Source of the DNA: Diplonema papillatum
Taxonomy: Eukaryota > Euglenozoa > Diplonemea > Diplonemida > Diplonemidae
Length of the DNA: 64,000 bases
Reading direction: 5' to 3'
Assembly (NCBI GenBank): GCA_030068145.1
Contig: JAPJBO010000409.1
Span: forward strand, 1-64,000
The notes below the pieces were generated by a model. That model was not told the DNA's origin, ran no database searches, and saw nothing but the letters and a program-made list of their open reading frames with translations. Both the position numbers and the translations under genes were made by a program. This document shows positions 19,270 to 29,219 of the stretch, one piece after another (within the stretch, counting starts at the first letter, position 1; the number at the start of each line of letters is the position of its first letter).

Positions 19270-19420
19270 TTGTTAAGCAGCGGCTACCAAAACTTGCCGT
19301 GACACCTATGATCAAAGTAAAGGAGGAAAGGAGAAAATGTTTCTAAAAAAGAAAGGGGCTCGTAGCTCGCTGGGTCAGGCGCGCCAGGTGGATGCTGGGC
19401 TAGCGAGGTATGCCTCCCCC
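19270..19420 (-). mobile_element. Retroelement family B, 3' tail at locus 1
   Basis: A different sequence that also ends in TGCTTAACAA and abuts copy 3 of family A. It matches 44059-44200: a shared 3' UTR (GTCACGGCAAGTTTTG) and a shared in-frame peptide PGAPDPASYE. Similarity fades near 19400. Confidence 0.65.
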
Positions 19421-20224
19421 AGACTCCGAGTAACGACAAGGGCGAGTCCGTCAACTTGCTCTTTGCACGCCTGAAAACTGGAAACCGTTCAACCCACTGA
19501 GCCTCCAGACCCTGGCAGCCCGAACAGCGACAAAGAGACGGCGGAGGAGATGAAGACCGCCTGGGAGGACATGCTGGAAAAAGCGGGCACGCGAAAGATA
19601 CACAGGACTGCCGGAACCCTGGCAACAACTGCGGTTATCGCGTGTTGCTGAATATTGGAAACGAGGAGAAAGAGGTTGATGGCAAGATCCAAGAGTTGCG
19701 TCAGCGGGTGGCAGAGAAGCTCAGGGTCCGACGGGATCAGTTCGTTAAAACCAGCAACCTGACATCTTCCGACGTTGCCGACGCAGAGGGGCATGCCGCA
19801 GACGGCGAGAGCTGCATGCATTGGTTTTGCTATACGAAGTCTCCGCCGCACATCATGGACACCCACTTCGTCAGTCTGCGTGATGACCACAACAGGAATC
19901 TTTCATCGGCAGCTACGAGCAGGTATAAAAAGGGGGAAACAATGAAGAGCAATGCGCTTCGATCGGTTTGGGAATCACAATAATGAGCGAGAGAAAGAGA
20001 GAGGGTGCGAGGGAAAACTTGCAGGAGCGTTGGGGTATTTACCTCGGCCTAAAAGGTCGAGGTCACCCACCGCCCAGGGGGAAGGGAGGGTGGGTATTTC
20101 GGTTCTCGAGTAGCCCACACCCCCCCCCTCCTGGTTTACTGGCTGGGTTGTCCTGCTCTGGGTTTGATGTCCGATTCCCACAGTGAAACTGAGAGAACAT
20201 CAGCATTTCCCCAGTTGATAAAAG
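19421..20224 (+). pseudogene. Plus-strand coding-like remnants, unrecognised
   Basis: Two plus-strand segments read like protein but in different frames. Bases 19498-19650 have Glu/Lys-rich helical composition, and 19642-19983 have no ATG start and contain WFCYTKSPPHIMDTHF. A frameshift joins them near 19645. No family was recognised. They lie upstream of, and on the same strand as, the finger and Helitron remnants, so they may belong to one decayed mobile element. Bases 19990-20224 hold purine-rich and C-rich low-complexity DNA. Confidence 0.35.
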
Positions 20225-20698
20225 AAGGTTCTTGGCAGCTTTCAACCAAAAAGTGCAGCGAATCGACCTAACGAGTCTAAAGGAATCCCCAGGCGGGAAA
20301 ATGAGTGCGAGCGGTGCGGGGATATCTTCAGCAGGGAGAAGGACCTAGCTAAGCACTTGAGGTTCTGCACGTCTGAAATGAGACGCATGCGGAGCCAAGT
20401 GTCGTCTGAGAAGTCTCCAAAGATTGCGGCCAGATCATTTGCAGGCAGCAGCGAGATGCGCCGTCGGTCTGCACGCAGCGGAAGCGCAACCAACAAACAA
20501 CCCCGAATGCTCCGCACCCCAGTCCTTCTCCACGGCTGCCGCCCCAAGCAAGTCTTGATTGGAGAACCGAACGGAAGAGAGGGCAAGAGACGGTTGTTCG
20601 AAGAAGACGCGGATCGAAGCACGTGGGAGCAGCCCGTGCCCGAGGCGAAACACGAAGGCGATCCACAACTCGAAAACATCGATGCAGCCTGTGGATGA
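20225..20698 (+). pseudogene. Zinc-finger ORF remnant (C2HC finger)
   Basis: The open frame has no ATG before the finger. At 20309-20372 it encodes C-x2-C-x12-H-x3-C, a classic finger spacing with Phe and Leu at the core positions. Downstream is Arg/Ser-rich and then acidic sequence to a stop at 20696. Fingers of this kind occur in the N-terminal part of several retroelement and transposon proteins. The missing start suggests 5' decay. A second C-x2-C motif lies near 22224 in a broken frame. Confidence 0.4.
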
Positions 20699-20862
20699 CA
20701 CAGCTGATTTCGGATGTTGACGAGGAAGCACTTAACTTTTGAACTGCCGGAGCCCGCACTTCCCGCCGACGCGGATATCGGGGCACCCCCGCCAATCGTG
20801 GAAGAAGCACCGTCGTCCGAGAAACCTTAGAGACCGCAACGCCGCGGATGTTTCCGAAGGCC

Positions 20863-21152
20863 CGCCCCCTTTGAAGAAGGTGAAATGTGAGGATGACGCG
20901 TCGGAGATCAGCAAACCCCTCACAGCTGTCGATTGGGCAGCATTCGTAATGGATTTAGATTCCATCGACCTTGGATCTTCGCATCCGGCCGAAACAGTGG
21001 AGCCAAACAATTCGCCCCCTTTGAAGAAGGTGAAATGTGAGGTGAGATCAGCAAACCCCGCACAGCTGTCGATTGGGCAGCACTCGTAATGGATTTGGAT
21101 TCCATCGACCTTGGATCTTCGCATCCGGCCGAAACTGGAGCCAAACAATGCG
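20863..21152 (+). repeat. Tandem duplication of a 150-bp coding-like unit
   Basis: 20863-21012 and 21013-21152 are near-identical (PPLKKVKCE at the start of each). The second copy has lost about 10 bases, which breaks the frame. The peptide is acidic after a basic KKVK motif. Confidence 0.75.
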
Positions 21153-21211
21153 AGTAGAAGGCTCCGAACAGACGATGCAGATGATGCCGAACGCCAGCCC
21201 CACTTCAAAAG

Positions 21212-21895
21212 ATGGAGCGCGAGCCTGACGTGTCTGAATTCGACGAACTAACTGCTGCCGACCTGGATAAGGCCGACCCCCGTGTGGATAACGAGAGCGA
21301 GGCTCATTCGACTGGCACCCTCGTGCCCATGGAAGCTGTGCAACCATCACCAGCAAAGGCGGAAGCTGCCGATGACACGTCTGAGCTCGACAACATCGTC
21401 CAATTCGATGAGGTCGACTTCATGAAGGAAATGAACGACTGGGAAGCATGCCCACCCAGTGAAGAAGAGGTTGGGCCCCCGCCTGCGCAAGAAGATGAGA
21501 AATACTGCCCCAAAAAAGCCCGCCTTCAGGACCCCAGCCTGAGCAAGAGCGCCCACAACACCCAGGTGCAGCAGCAACCTCACCCGAGGCACTCTCCCAG
21601 ACCGGTCGCAAGCCGGTCGCTTGTGGAGGGTGTCTCCCCGAGTGAGTTGAGCGGCGTGATCGTACCCTTGCCACAGTCTGCCGGTTCAACCGGACTCGCC
21701 CAGACTGGACGAACACCAGGTACCCCAACGACCGTAGAAAAACGGAATTGGGGACCGCCAAGCCGCGCCACAGCGAGCGCAGGGGTTCCGACGCAAGATC
21801 CGGCTAGCCACCGGGCACCCCTAGGGCAGACAGCGCAAGGACTGGCCAAGTCCCGCGTGGAGGGTGGCCCCTCCATCGCGCCGCGTACACGGTGA
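21212..21895 (+). CDS. Hypothetical acidic/proline-rich protein
   Basis: A 227-codon plus-strand frame with an ATG at 21212. The first 110 residues are acidic, with repeats of the theme D-x-SE-x-D also seen in the duplicated units upstream. The rest is Ser/Pro/Gln-rich and probably disordered. No domain was recognised. It continues the composition of the broken frames at 20739-21150, so it may be the surviving 3' part of one ORF of a mobile element. It is the only long plus-strand frame here not opposite a better minus-strand gene. Confidence 0.35.
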   Translation: MEREPDVSEFDELTAADLDKADPRVDNESEAHSTGTLVPMEAVQPSPAKAEAADDTSELDNIVQFDEVDFMKEMNDWEACPPSEEEVGPPPAQEDEKYCPKKARLQDPSLSKSAHNTQVQQQPHPRHSPRPVASRSLVEGVSPSELSGVIVPLPQSAGSTGLAQTGRTPGTPTTVEKRNWGPPSRATASAGVPTQDPASHRAPLGQTAQGLAKSRVEGGPSIAPRTR

Positions 21896-22111
21896 GAACC
21901 GTGGGTAGCACCCTCTGCATCTCTCGAATCTCTGAGTTAGGTGGTTTTAGTGGGTAAGTCCCGACGGAAAAACGGACAGTCCCACACTCACAAGTTTGGT
22001 CCGGGTTGTGGTCGTGCGTCATGCATTTCCCCCCTCAGTTACCAAAAAATAAAAAAGAGAGAAAAAAAGAGAGAGAGAAAGGGGAAACTCCAGCGCGGCA
22101 GCGGGGGAAGT

Positions 22112-22133
22112 GGGGGGGGGGGGGGGGGGGGGG
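22112..22133 (+). repeat. Poly-G tract (22 G) followed by TACC
   Basis: Homopolymer G run in a purine-rich context. Similar long G or C runs occur at 47153, 51079, 54520, 56063 and 56303. Confidence 0.95.
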
Positions 22134-22411
22134 TACCCTTCCCCCGTCCCCGTTGGATCGAGCGCGAGTTTTGCGACGGTTCGGCCAGTCCGGCTTCCTT
22201 TCAGCACCGACCACTCTCGCATGGAATGCTCCAATTGCGATGTGTCTGTCGAATCAGCGGACTTGCCCCGGCATCAAAGGACAGGAGACTTGGAGAGGGA
22301 GAATGCAATGCGCGCCCCGGAACCCACGCCGGCATGCACCTCCGGCCGCAGGTGGGGAGGAAGTGGCCTGGCAGGGGCATCAGCCAGGACGCAAACTTTC
22401 AGAAGAACTCG

Positions 22412-23276
22412 ACGTAATACAACAACCTGCTCTCCTACGCGAGCACCGTCCAACCAACGGAGGACACTTGGTTAGAGAAGGCCCAGCAGAATCCCAACAA
22501 AGGAATCAAAAAGTTGTCGCTGCAGGGTACCTTGTATCACCGCGGGTGCTACGCGATAAAGGACGGCAACCCGTCGAGTATCCCGGGTTGATGCTGTACT
22601 TCTTGGAAAGGAGTGAGATTCCGGGGACGAACAACATAAAGACGAAGGAACCACATAAAGACGAAGGTGAACAGAAGAATTCTGTTCCGTCTGTTGAACC
22701 GCATGAACGTCAACAACCAGATGTTCAAAACAGTGCAGCACGCGGTCGATGAATACGACCAAGAAAAGACAGATCAGGGGTCGGTCGAGCTGATTCTCAG
22801 CCACGAGAAGAACAAGCAGGGAATCAACTTCAAAGGGAAGGAGGTCGAAGGGGAAGTGGGTGCAATCGCAAGCAACACCGACGAACTTACACGATACTTT
22901 GTCATCCATCTCACGAAGCCCAGTCGCGACCACAAGATTCCAATCATCCAGCAGTGGAGTGCGCTGTACGAGGTGCTTGCTTACCCGCTGACCATTCCCT
23001 CGTTTAACTACAATCCAGCCGACCGCGCCAAGGCCTGATATGGGGACCGCGTGGATGGCGGAAGGACGTCGTGAACCCCGCGAAGAAGACCAGAAGATCA
23101 CGGCTTCCATGTATCTGAGGTACCAAATCCACAAGCGGGTTGTTGTGAATCCAGTCACGAAAGTGCCCGAACCGCTGAGAGTGTCCGATGAACCCCTTGC
23201 CAATACTGCCCAACGACTGCGCCGCGCGTGCGAAATGTCGGACGCTAGCGTCTGTCAAGCATGTGACTCAGCCGTG
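22412..23276 (+). pseudogene. Helitron Rep/helicase N-terminal region, frameshifted
   Basis: Plus-strand frames at 22412-22590, 22667-23038 and 23040-23276 read through one protein with frameshifts. The middle part follows the Helitron-like N-terminal domain in order: LLNRMNVNNQMFKTV (the N-x-x-x-F/K-x-A region), GEVGAIA (the EVAAI block), RYFVIHL, then ALYEVLAYPLTIP (the YDPLQYPLLFP block). The next frame has ITASMYLRYQIHKR, like the segment after the first GW motif. The catalytic Rep HxH/Tyr motifs and the helicase are not present. It is a dead 5' fragment. The family assignment rests on motif order judged by eye. Confidence 0.55.
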
Positions 23277-23330
23277 TTTTAAAGGTGAGATGAGAGGCAT
23301 CGGCTCACTCTGTCAAAGGACCATACCAGT
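23225..23330. repeat. Structured dispersed repeat, copy 2
   Basis: Same sequence as 15010-15125, with the GACGCTAGCGTC palindrome, lying at the end of the Helitron-like remnant. It could be a shared 3' module. Confidence 0.75.
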
Positions 23331-23439
23331 GAGTCGATGATCGGCTTAGCTGACACGCCACCACTGGTGCCACCCCCCTGAATCTTCTCCTTTGTAGGTC
23401 GAGCGGGCCGCCCCTGTCTGACCGACCGGGTGGCCGGGC

Positions 23440-23650
23440 TGGACACCCCTGCATGTGGACCTACCTGTGGGTCCACAGGTGGAAGCACATGTGGAGAAAA
23501 CCCCCAACATGTGGATTCACATGTGGACGAACACGTGGGGGAAAAAGAATCAAAAAGAATTTACGTGTGGAAATCCACACGTTCCACACGTGGAGCGTAA
23601 GCCCTGCCGAGATACCCAGCATACACACATGTGCCCAATGGTCTGGGTGA
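23440..23650. repeat. Cluster of CACATGTGG / CACGTGTGG motifs
   Basis: About a dozen variants of the 6-9-bp theme (A/C)C(A)(T/C)GTGG and its complement occur in some 200 bp, several within self-complementary pairs such as CACATGTG. There is no strict period. No gene is present. Confidence 0.6.
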
Positions 23651-23672
23651 CCCAGGTCGGTGAACATGCATC

Positions 23673-24194
23673 TTAAGATGCCAGTGGGGAGGAATCCTCG
23701 TCAAGGTCGCAGGACGGAATCGGTCCGGCCTTCTTGGCGTTGAACGGGATCTCGGAGTGGCTCGACCTTGCTGCTTCACGACAAGGACATGATCGCTGCA
23801 CATGCTGCCTTGACTGCCACGCTCTCAGTACTCGGTGGGCGGCCTCGCGGTGCTGGGTTTGCGGGGGGGCTGCTGTGCCGGTTCTTCTAGTGGTCGGCCG
23901 GGGCGCTTCGGTGCAGCGGAGGACTTCGGCGCCTATTATTTTGGTGTCTCGCCAAAAAAGAATGTTCATAAAGTGGCCGAGATCACCGCTCTGAACCCGC
24001 GGGTCGGTCAGGAACACGACGTTGGCCGCGTGGGGTCGGTCTTCGTCTCGCTCGACTCTCAGCACGGCCCAGTTGTACAGCGCTGTGGACACTGTCTCCG
24101 GACTGGGCTGGAATCTGATGCTGTGTTGGAGGCAGAAGTTCAACACCTCATAAGTGTCCAGCTCCGGTAAGCCTGCCACACTCCTGCAACGCAT
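23673..24194 (-). CDS. Hypothetical protein, possibly a frameshifted remnant
   Basis: A 173-residue frame with an ATG at 24194. The first 100 residues look like a folded protein (mixed hydrophobic pattern ALYNWAVLRVERDED, VVFLTDPRV, HFMNILFW); the last 70 are Arg/Thr/Ala-rich. Upstream, another frame carries DGVECGYIALMREMKGSFAM and would join by a +1 or -1 shift near 24230. The ECG context faintly recalls the catalytic Cys of Ulp1-type proteases, but that is weak. No family is assigned. Context is repeat-rich, so a mobile-element origin is possible. Confidence 0.35.
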   Translation of the reverse strand: MRCRSVAGLPELDTYEVLNFCLQHSIRFQPSPETVSTALYNWAVLRVERDEDRPHAANVVFLTDPRVQSGDLGHFMNILFWRDTKIIGAEVLRCTEAPRPTTRRTGTAAPPQTQHREAAHRVLRAWQSRQHVQRSCPCREAARSSHSEIPFNAKKAGPIPSCDLDEDSSPLAS

Positions 24195-24465
24195 GTTGAA
24201 ATGTTCGCGGGCGAAGCTGAATGTTCACTGCCGATGGCATCGCAAAACTGCCCTTCATCTCTCGCATGAGTGCTATGTACCCGCACTCCACCCCGTCTGC
24301 TCGCCACACGCAGCTGCAGCGCCGCACCCCGGACACCGCCGAACTCACGTCGCGACCGGTGTCTGTGTTCGTTCTCGCAAGAGTCGACCACCGTTACCCG
24401 CCGAAGCGTGGCGGCTCGAGATCTCGCGCACTGACCTTCCCGACCTGTTATTGTCTTCATCGTCA

Positions 24466-24753
24466 TCAAACAAACGAGTGACATAAGATGGCCGCTTGAG
24501 CGGCGCCAATCCGAGCACACACAGCAGCAGTGACGCGTCGGCAGTATTTGCACTCCAGGATGGGGCTGCCATCATGAGCGTCGACGGCTAGCGAGTGTCG
24601 GCAGAGGGTGCAGTGGTTGGAGCAAGCTTGAACGTGGCAGGTCGGTGCCGAACAAATAAGTTGGTCGATGTTGATAAATCGTTTTGACGGTTGATAAAAA
24701 ACTTTAAAAGCCGATTTTCCGGGGGATTCACCAATCTCGCCACAATGTTTCAA
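24466..24753 (-). pseudogene. Cys/His-rich remnant without start codon
   Basis: A 95-codon open frame with no ATG. It has a cluster C-x4-C-x4-C-x3-C-x2-C-x15-C-x2-C ending CKYCRR that could bind zinc. The segment around 24530-24585 has a diverged relative at 33650-33710. It is unlikely to be a functional gene as it stands. Confidence 0.25.
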
Positions 24754-24759
24754 TCGTCA

Positions 24760-25439
24760 TTACCGACGACCTTTTGACTTCGGATTGTACGTATCGTTGA
24801 GGACAACTTTGCTGCACGTGCTCCATCAACACTCTAATCAGCAGCCCAATTACAATTACGCATTATTGCACGATGTCGTTTGCGGGTGCAAAGGGTAAAG
24901 ACAAAGAGAAACAAGAGAAATCGAAGCGAATGCTCAAACAGCGCTCGCGAATCTATCATCTACGGGGGAGGAACAGGTAGGTTCTAGCAACAAGGTGGGG
25001 TTTGGAGAACCCGCGTGAGAAAATGAAGAGGGGGAGGAGGGAGGGAAAAGGCTGTCTAAACAAACAAACGCTTCGGAGAAGCGATGAACACTGCGCCGGA
25101 ACGTTGCACTGCGGTGCTTGCGGTGCCCACGCGATCTCTGAACTTTGCTTGCCGTCTGAGTGGCTTGGAACTTGGCACGAACGACCACACGACCGGGGTC
25201 TCTCGATATTCACCTGTTAGCACTTCCGAGCCAATCAGCAGCTCACGGAGGGGGTCAAATTGCCAGCAGAACCAAACTGGACGCGTGTTAAACTTTGACC
25301 GCTTTCCTGTCTCTGGACACCAAGCAATAGGACTTTTGTAGCGCGGTTGCTTGGCCTCGGATTGATAGTATTTCTTTGGGCGCGAGTCTTTTTTGTTTTC
25401 GTGCTTCGCGGCGGCAACGCGGCAGTTCGAGAGCAGGGC
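24760..25439. other. Intergenic region with a degenerate copy of the coiled-coil gene's 3' end
   Basis: Bases 25105-25175 resemble the last 80 bases of the coiled-coil gene (25440-25520); the minus strand reads QVPSHSDGKQSSE against QVPSHSDGEQESE. No intact gene lies here. Confidence 0.6.
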
Positions 25440-26084
25440 TTAGTGCTTGCGGGACTTCTTCGGCTTCACCTCCGACTCTTGCTCGCCGTCTGAGTGGCTC
25501 GGAACCTGCGACGCGCGGGCACGTGAGCGCTTCCACCGGCGGAGGGAAGACGTGGCGACCGGCATGGGCAAGCTGGAAGGCTCCCGCGCGATGGAAGGGA
25601 GCGGGACGATCTCCCGTTCGACGGCGCGGTCGGGGCGGGCCTTCTGCTCCGTGGGGGCCAGGTGCACCGCGAAGTAGTCGACGGTGTTCTCGATCTCTCG
25701 TTCACGCGTGCGCACTTCGGATTCGCGCTTCTCGAGGGTCAGCTTCGCCCTTTCGAGGGTTCTGTTGTACTCGCGCAGCTTCTCCGCGTCCTTCCTGATG
25801 TTTGCCCGCTCTTTTTCGAGCTTCGCGCGCTCCGCGGCGATGTCCGAGTCCTCGTCGGCGACGGCGGCTTCGCTCTTCGCCAGGGCGCGTTCGAGCTCTT
25901 CGTTCCTCTTCTCGAGCTCCTCATTTTTCGCTTCGAGGCTGGCCACCTTCACAGCATAGCGTTCAATCTTCTCCGTGACGGCCGGGTCTTCTTCACCTGC
26001 TTTAAAGTTTTGTGTTTCCGGCGAAATTCTCTCAGTCAGTTCTCTTTGAGGCCGGCCTGCCCGGCATGCGGCCATATTAGACAT
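25440..26084 (-). CDS. Coiled-coil protein with basic C-terminal tail
   Basis: 214 residues. Residues 33-135 are Glu/Lys/Arg-rich with a regular heptad-like pattern, predicting one long coiled coil. Residues 136-190 are Pro/Ala-rich, and the end is basic (KPKKSRKH). No catalytic motif was seen and the role is unknown; structural or scaffolding function is inference. The ATG at 26084 is used, with a second ATG three codons later. The 5' end overlaps a dispersed repeat motif (CGGTTGACCAT on the plus strand) also found in intergenic regions, so the upstream region may be repeat-derived. The 3' end is partly duplicated at 25105-25175. Confidence 0.6.
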   Translation of the reverse strand: MSNMAACRAGRPQRELTERISPETQNFKAGEEDPAVTEKIERYAVKVASLEAKNEELEKRNEELERALAKSEAAVADEDSDIAAERAKLEKERANIRKDAEKLREYNRTLERAKLTLEKRESEVRTREREIENTVDYFAVHLAPTEQKARPDRAVEREIVPLPSIAREPSSLPMPVATSSLRRWKRSRARASQVPSHSDGEQESEVKPKKSRKH

Positions 26085-26721
26085 TTCCGGTTGACCATCG
26101 TCGAAAGGGTTTTAAGATAAATGGTATCGTAGCAATCGGTATGCGTATCTTGGGCTGGGCACCCGCTACTTTTACAGCTTTCGGTATGCAGCCTTGCGCA
26201 TGGAACCTGGCCTTCCAGGCCTGTTTCTGAGTGGTATGCACACGTTCTGGTGGTCCTGGTGCACGGGGGTTGCCGTAGAAGGGACGATGTCCTGGCTGTC
26301 AGCGCAATGGCTGCACGTGTACAAGTTCCCATCCCCCAACACACGCTACCAGTTCGAGAAGTATGGAACATGGCGGACATGCTAGAGTGCATACCAGAGC
26401 CCAAGGCGCGGCCTCCATCCTGCTCAACACCACATCGCGCCTCCCGAATTTGTTCTCGAAGCTGTGCGTGTGTGTGTGTGTGTGTGTTGGTCATTGGCTG
26501 TTTGTTTTCAGCTGACAGCGACGCGTGCCCGGCTGCCAACAACAATCCCCCCCCCCTCAGAGCACGGCGTTAATAAATACATGGGCGAGCACTTGTGAGG
26601 TATAAACGCGTAAGCGAGCGTGGAGTAGGGCGGCCGATAGCCACAAGGGTTGCAGGTGGCGTTGGCCTGCCTCTTCGCTATTCCCGAGGTAAGGTGTTTT
26701 GACGGAGTGAGCCGATGCATC

Positions 26722-26898
26722 TCATCCCACCTTCAAGACACGGCTGTGCCACGCATGCTGTTGACAGGGGAACGGTCGTGGGTGGTATTGCCAAGGGGTT
26801 CCATCGGACACTCGGATGAGCTTCGTTACTCCGCCGTAGGCTCCCTCCTGCCCTGGGAGGTCTACGTAGCAGTCCTCGGGGTACGCGCTTTCTAGCAT
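26722..26898 (-). CDS. Small hypothetical ORF (58 residues)
   Basis: ATG at 26898, immediately after dispersed motif D. Composition is protein-like (PEDCYVDLPGQEGAYGGVT). The frame continues upstream through the repeat as LKYRPSNPQI, and a related peptide LKHRPSNPQI occurs at 54060. That shows repeat sequence, not selection, could explain part of it. Function unknown. Confidence 0.2.
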   Translation of the reverse strand: MLESAYPEDCYVDLPGQEGAYGGVTKLIRVSDGTPWQYHPRPFPCQQHAWHSRVLKVG

Positions 26899-26900
26899 TA

Positions 26901-26944
26901 TTTGTGGATTAGAAGGTCGGTATTTTAAAGTCTCCGGTTGAACG
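26901..26944. repeat. Dispersed motif D, copy at 26.9 kb
   Basis: Core TTTTAAAGTCTCCGGTTGA, preceded by TTTGTGGATTAGAAGGTCGG. Relatives occur near 31428, 45240, 46592, 51331, 54040 and 57590, all in the same orientation. Confidence 0.7.
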
Positions 26945-27954
26945 TAGAGGCTTGAATAGGGCGGAGGGTTGAAGAGTTGAAAACAATGAAAAGGTCGTAT
27001 CGGGTGGTGTGTCACTCCATTGCGAAACCTTGTGTGTGAGGCCCCCTAACGAGTTTAGGGGGTGGGTAGGGTGTGGTCGTTCTTCTTCGGCGTGAAAGCC
27101 AGGGAGTTTCGACGCTAAACTCCGACTTTGTTCACCTTTCTAGTAGAAGGTGGGCCGAGTTGAAGGAACGAGATACCTTCGTCCAGTGTGCAGTCGCTGC
27201 AGCTGCGTCCTCCACCAACCGACTGCAGCGAGTAAAAACTGCGGTGTCCACTGTCACGATGTCCGCCCTGCGAGTTGTGATTAGTGAGATCCCTGCCGGC
27301 GAATGATGATGGCACGGAGTAAAAGCAAATGCCCACGACGGAACACTGGACGACGCACGACAGTGCGACAAGTCATGCCCAGGCAGGGCACGTACCGCGA
27401 GTGCAAATGCTCCGGACACGCATACTACGCTTAAACGGCGGGACAGACGCCAAGGCTTGCCGTTCACTGGTTTTTTAGCTTTTTTCCTGCGACAGACACA
27501 CGGAACAGACTAGGCAAGGAAGTCACGGGGTGCGGGGTGGGAATCTAGGCCCCTTGGGCATCGCTGAACGGATCAAGACGAGAGCCGCCAATGTCGGCAG
27601 GCACACTACGTGACGAATGAGATGCGTAGACACGCGCACTTACAAGGACTCCGGACAAAACCTGGCAGCACATGCGGTCGGGCCAAAACCAGGGGGGATG
27701 GGAGGAATGAAGACGCCGAGTACAAGACAAGTACCCTGGTGCAGGAGCTCGGTGCCTGCAACGGAAAGCAAAGATGAAAAGACATACATGACACCACCCA
27801 GGTAATCGGCTGCGCTAGGTAAACCTTCTCGGATGCTGTGTTCGCTTTGCCTCCCTCTTGCCCTTTTCCTTTTGTGTTCCTGGCGATCTTCGCTCGGTTT
27901 GTCTGGGCTGTTTCGGTTTCTATATGACTCGACGTGTTTGCCACTACGCGCGTC

Positions 27955-28345
27955 TTAACCGCTTAATAGGCACTCTCCGGATGAATCCGCCGCCAGGAGC
28001 GCGGCGTACAAGCTCGCTTGGCTGAGATCCAGCTGGCTCCTCATCGCAGACGTGTAGGCACGCTTCGATGGAATCCACCGCAAAGAGCAAGGCGGCAAGC
28101 TCACAGCTAGAACGCCAGGAGCACGGCATGCAAGCTCGCCTGGCAGAGTGGCTCCTTGTACAACCTTGCTTGGCTGAGACCAGCTGGCTCATCGCAGACG
28201 TGTAGGCACGCTTCGATGGAATCCACCGCAAAGAACAAGGCGGGCAAGCTCAGCTAGGCACGCTTCGGCTGAAGGAGCACGGCGTGCAAGCTCGCGGCTG
28301 AATCCGTCACCGAGAGCACGGCGCTGCAAGCTCGCCTACTCTGCA
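27955..28345. repeat. Degenerate tandem repeat rich in GCAAGCTCGC
   Basis: Blocks such as GGAGCACGGCGTGCAAGCTC and CACGCTTCGATGGAATCCACC recur. One block of about 55 bp occurs at 28038-28093 and again at 28190-28243. The minus-strand 95-codon frame simply reads through it. Confidence 0.7.
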
Positions 28346-29219
28346 AATAATCTGGCGAAAACAAGAGAATGGTGCTAATTCCGACCCCTTTTTCTGGAAG
28401 AGGGTGGCATGAGGCAAGAAAGGAGGCAATGGCCGGAAAACGGTGGCACGCATTTGCTTGCCGTGCGCTTTTCGGTGCCACGAGAGAAGCAAGTTTGAGA
28501 GGTGTTACTTTGGTCGGAGTTGGTGGGTAGCCTGGGCCACCACACAGGTGAGGAAACGGGTTCGAGAAAGGTGATGAACATGGTCCTTACACGCAGTAAC
28601 TCCGGATTGGCGGACATCCGTGGTATTGCATTGGCCGCACGCAACTACTACTCCTTGTCACCTCAGGATTTTGCTAGTTTTATAAGTGGACACCCGATTG
28701 GCGCGCTTAGTTGGGCCCCTGCTGGCCGAGGTGAACCGCATTATACGTTTTTTTTCGCTCGCCGCTTCTGCCGCGTTTTCGCCGGGTTGCGAATTGCAAA
28801 GATCGTTTGGGTACTTCACGATGCGACTTTAGATCGCCACATTTGCTTGCGGGTGAAGATGCGCACGTGGGTCCCTGCCAGTAGTGCTGGACACGCCCTG
28901 AGGTCGTATTGAGAAAACGGCAAACCTCAAAGAAGCGGTTCCGTTTTGCTTAGAAGATTTGATGATATTCCGACGAGAACTGTCACTTGTACAAGGCTAT
29001 TACCCTGTACAAGGTTATTACCCCGTCGCTCCGGTCTGGATCCTCTCGTGTACAGACCTGTACAAATATCATTGTTGAGCTCGGTTGGACAAATGGCCGC
29101 GTCCTGTGTGTGCAGCTAGCACGCCGTGTGCCTCTGCTCAGCTCAGTTCGGCTAGAAGGGCAGGGGTGGGGGATCGCTAAGGGCAGCATTCGACACTCGA
29201 GCTCGGACAGCGGACCGCT

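Larger units (their letters stand above)
26085..29219. other. Intergenic region between the coiled-coil and ADCK1-like genes
   Basis: No gene is recognised apart from a weak 58-codon minus frame at 26722-26898. Contents: a (TG)n run at 26465-26487, a C-run near 26548, dispersed motif D at 26901-26944 and a degenerate tandem repeat at 27955-28345. A direct ACAAGGTTATTACCC-like pair lies near 28993-29023. The plus-strand frame of 136 codons at 28502-28912 has no recognised domain. Confidence 0.45.
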
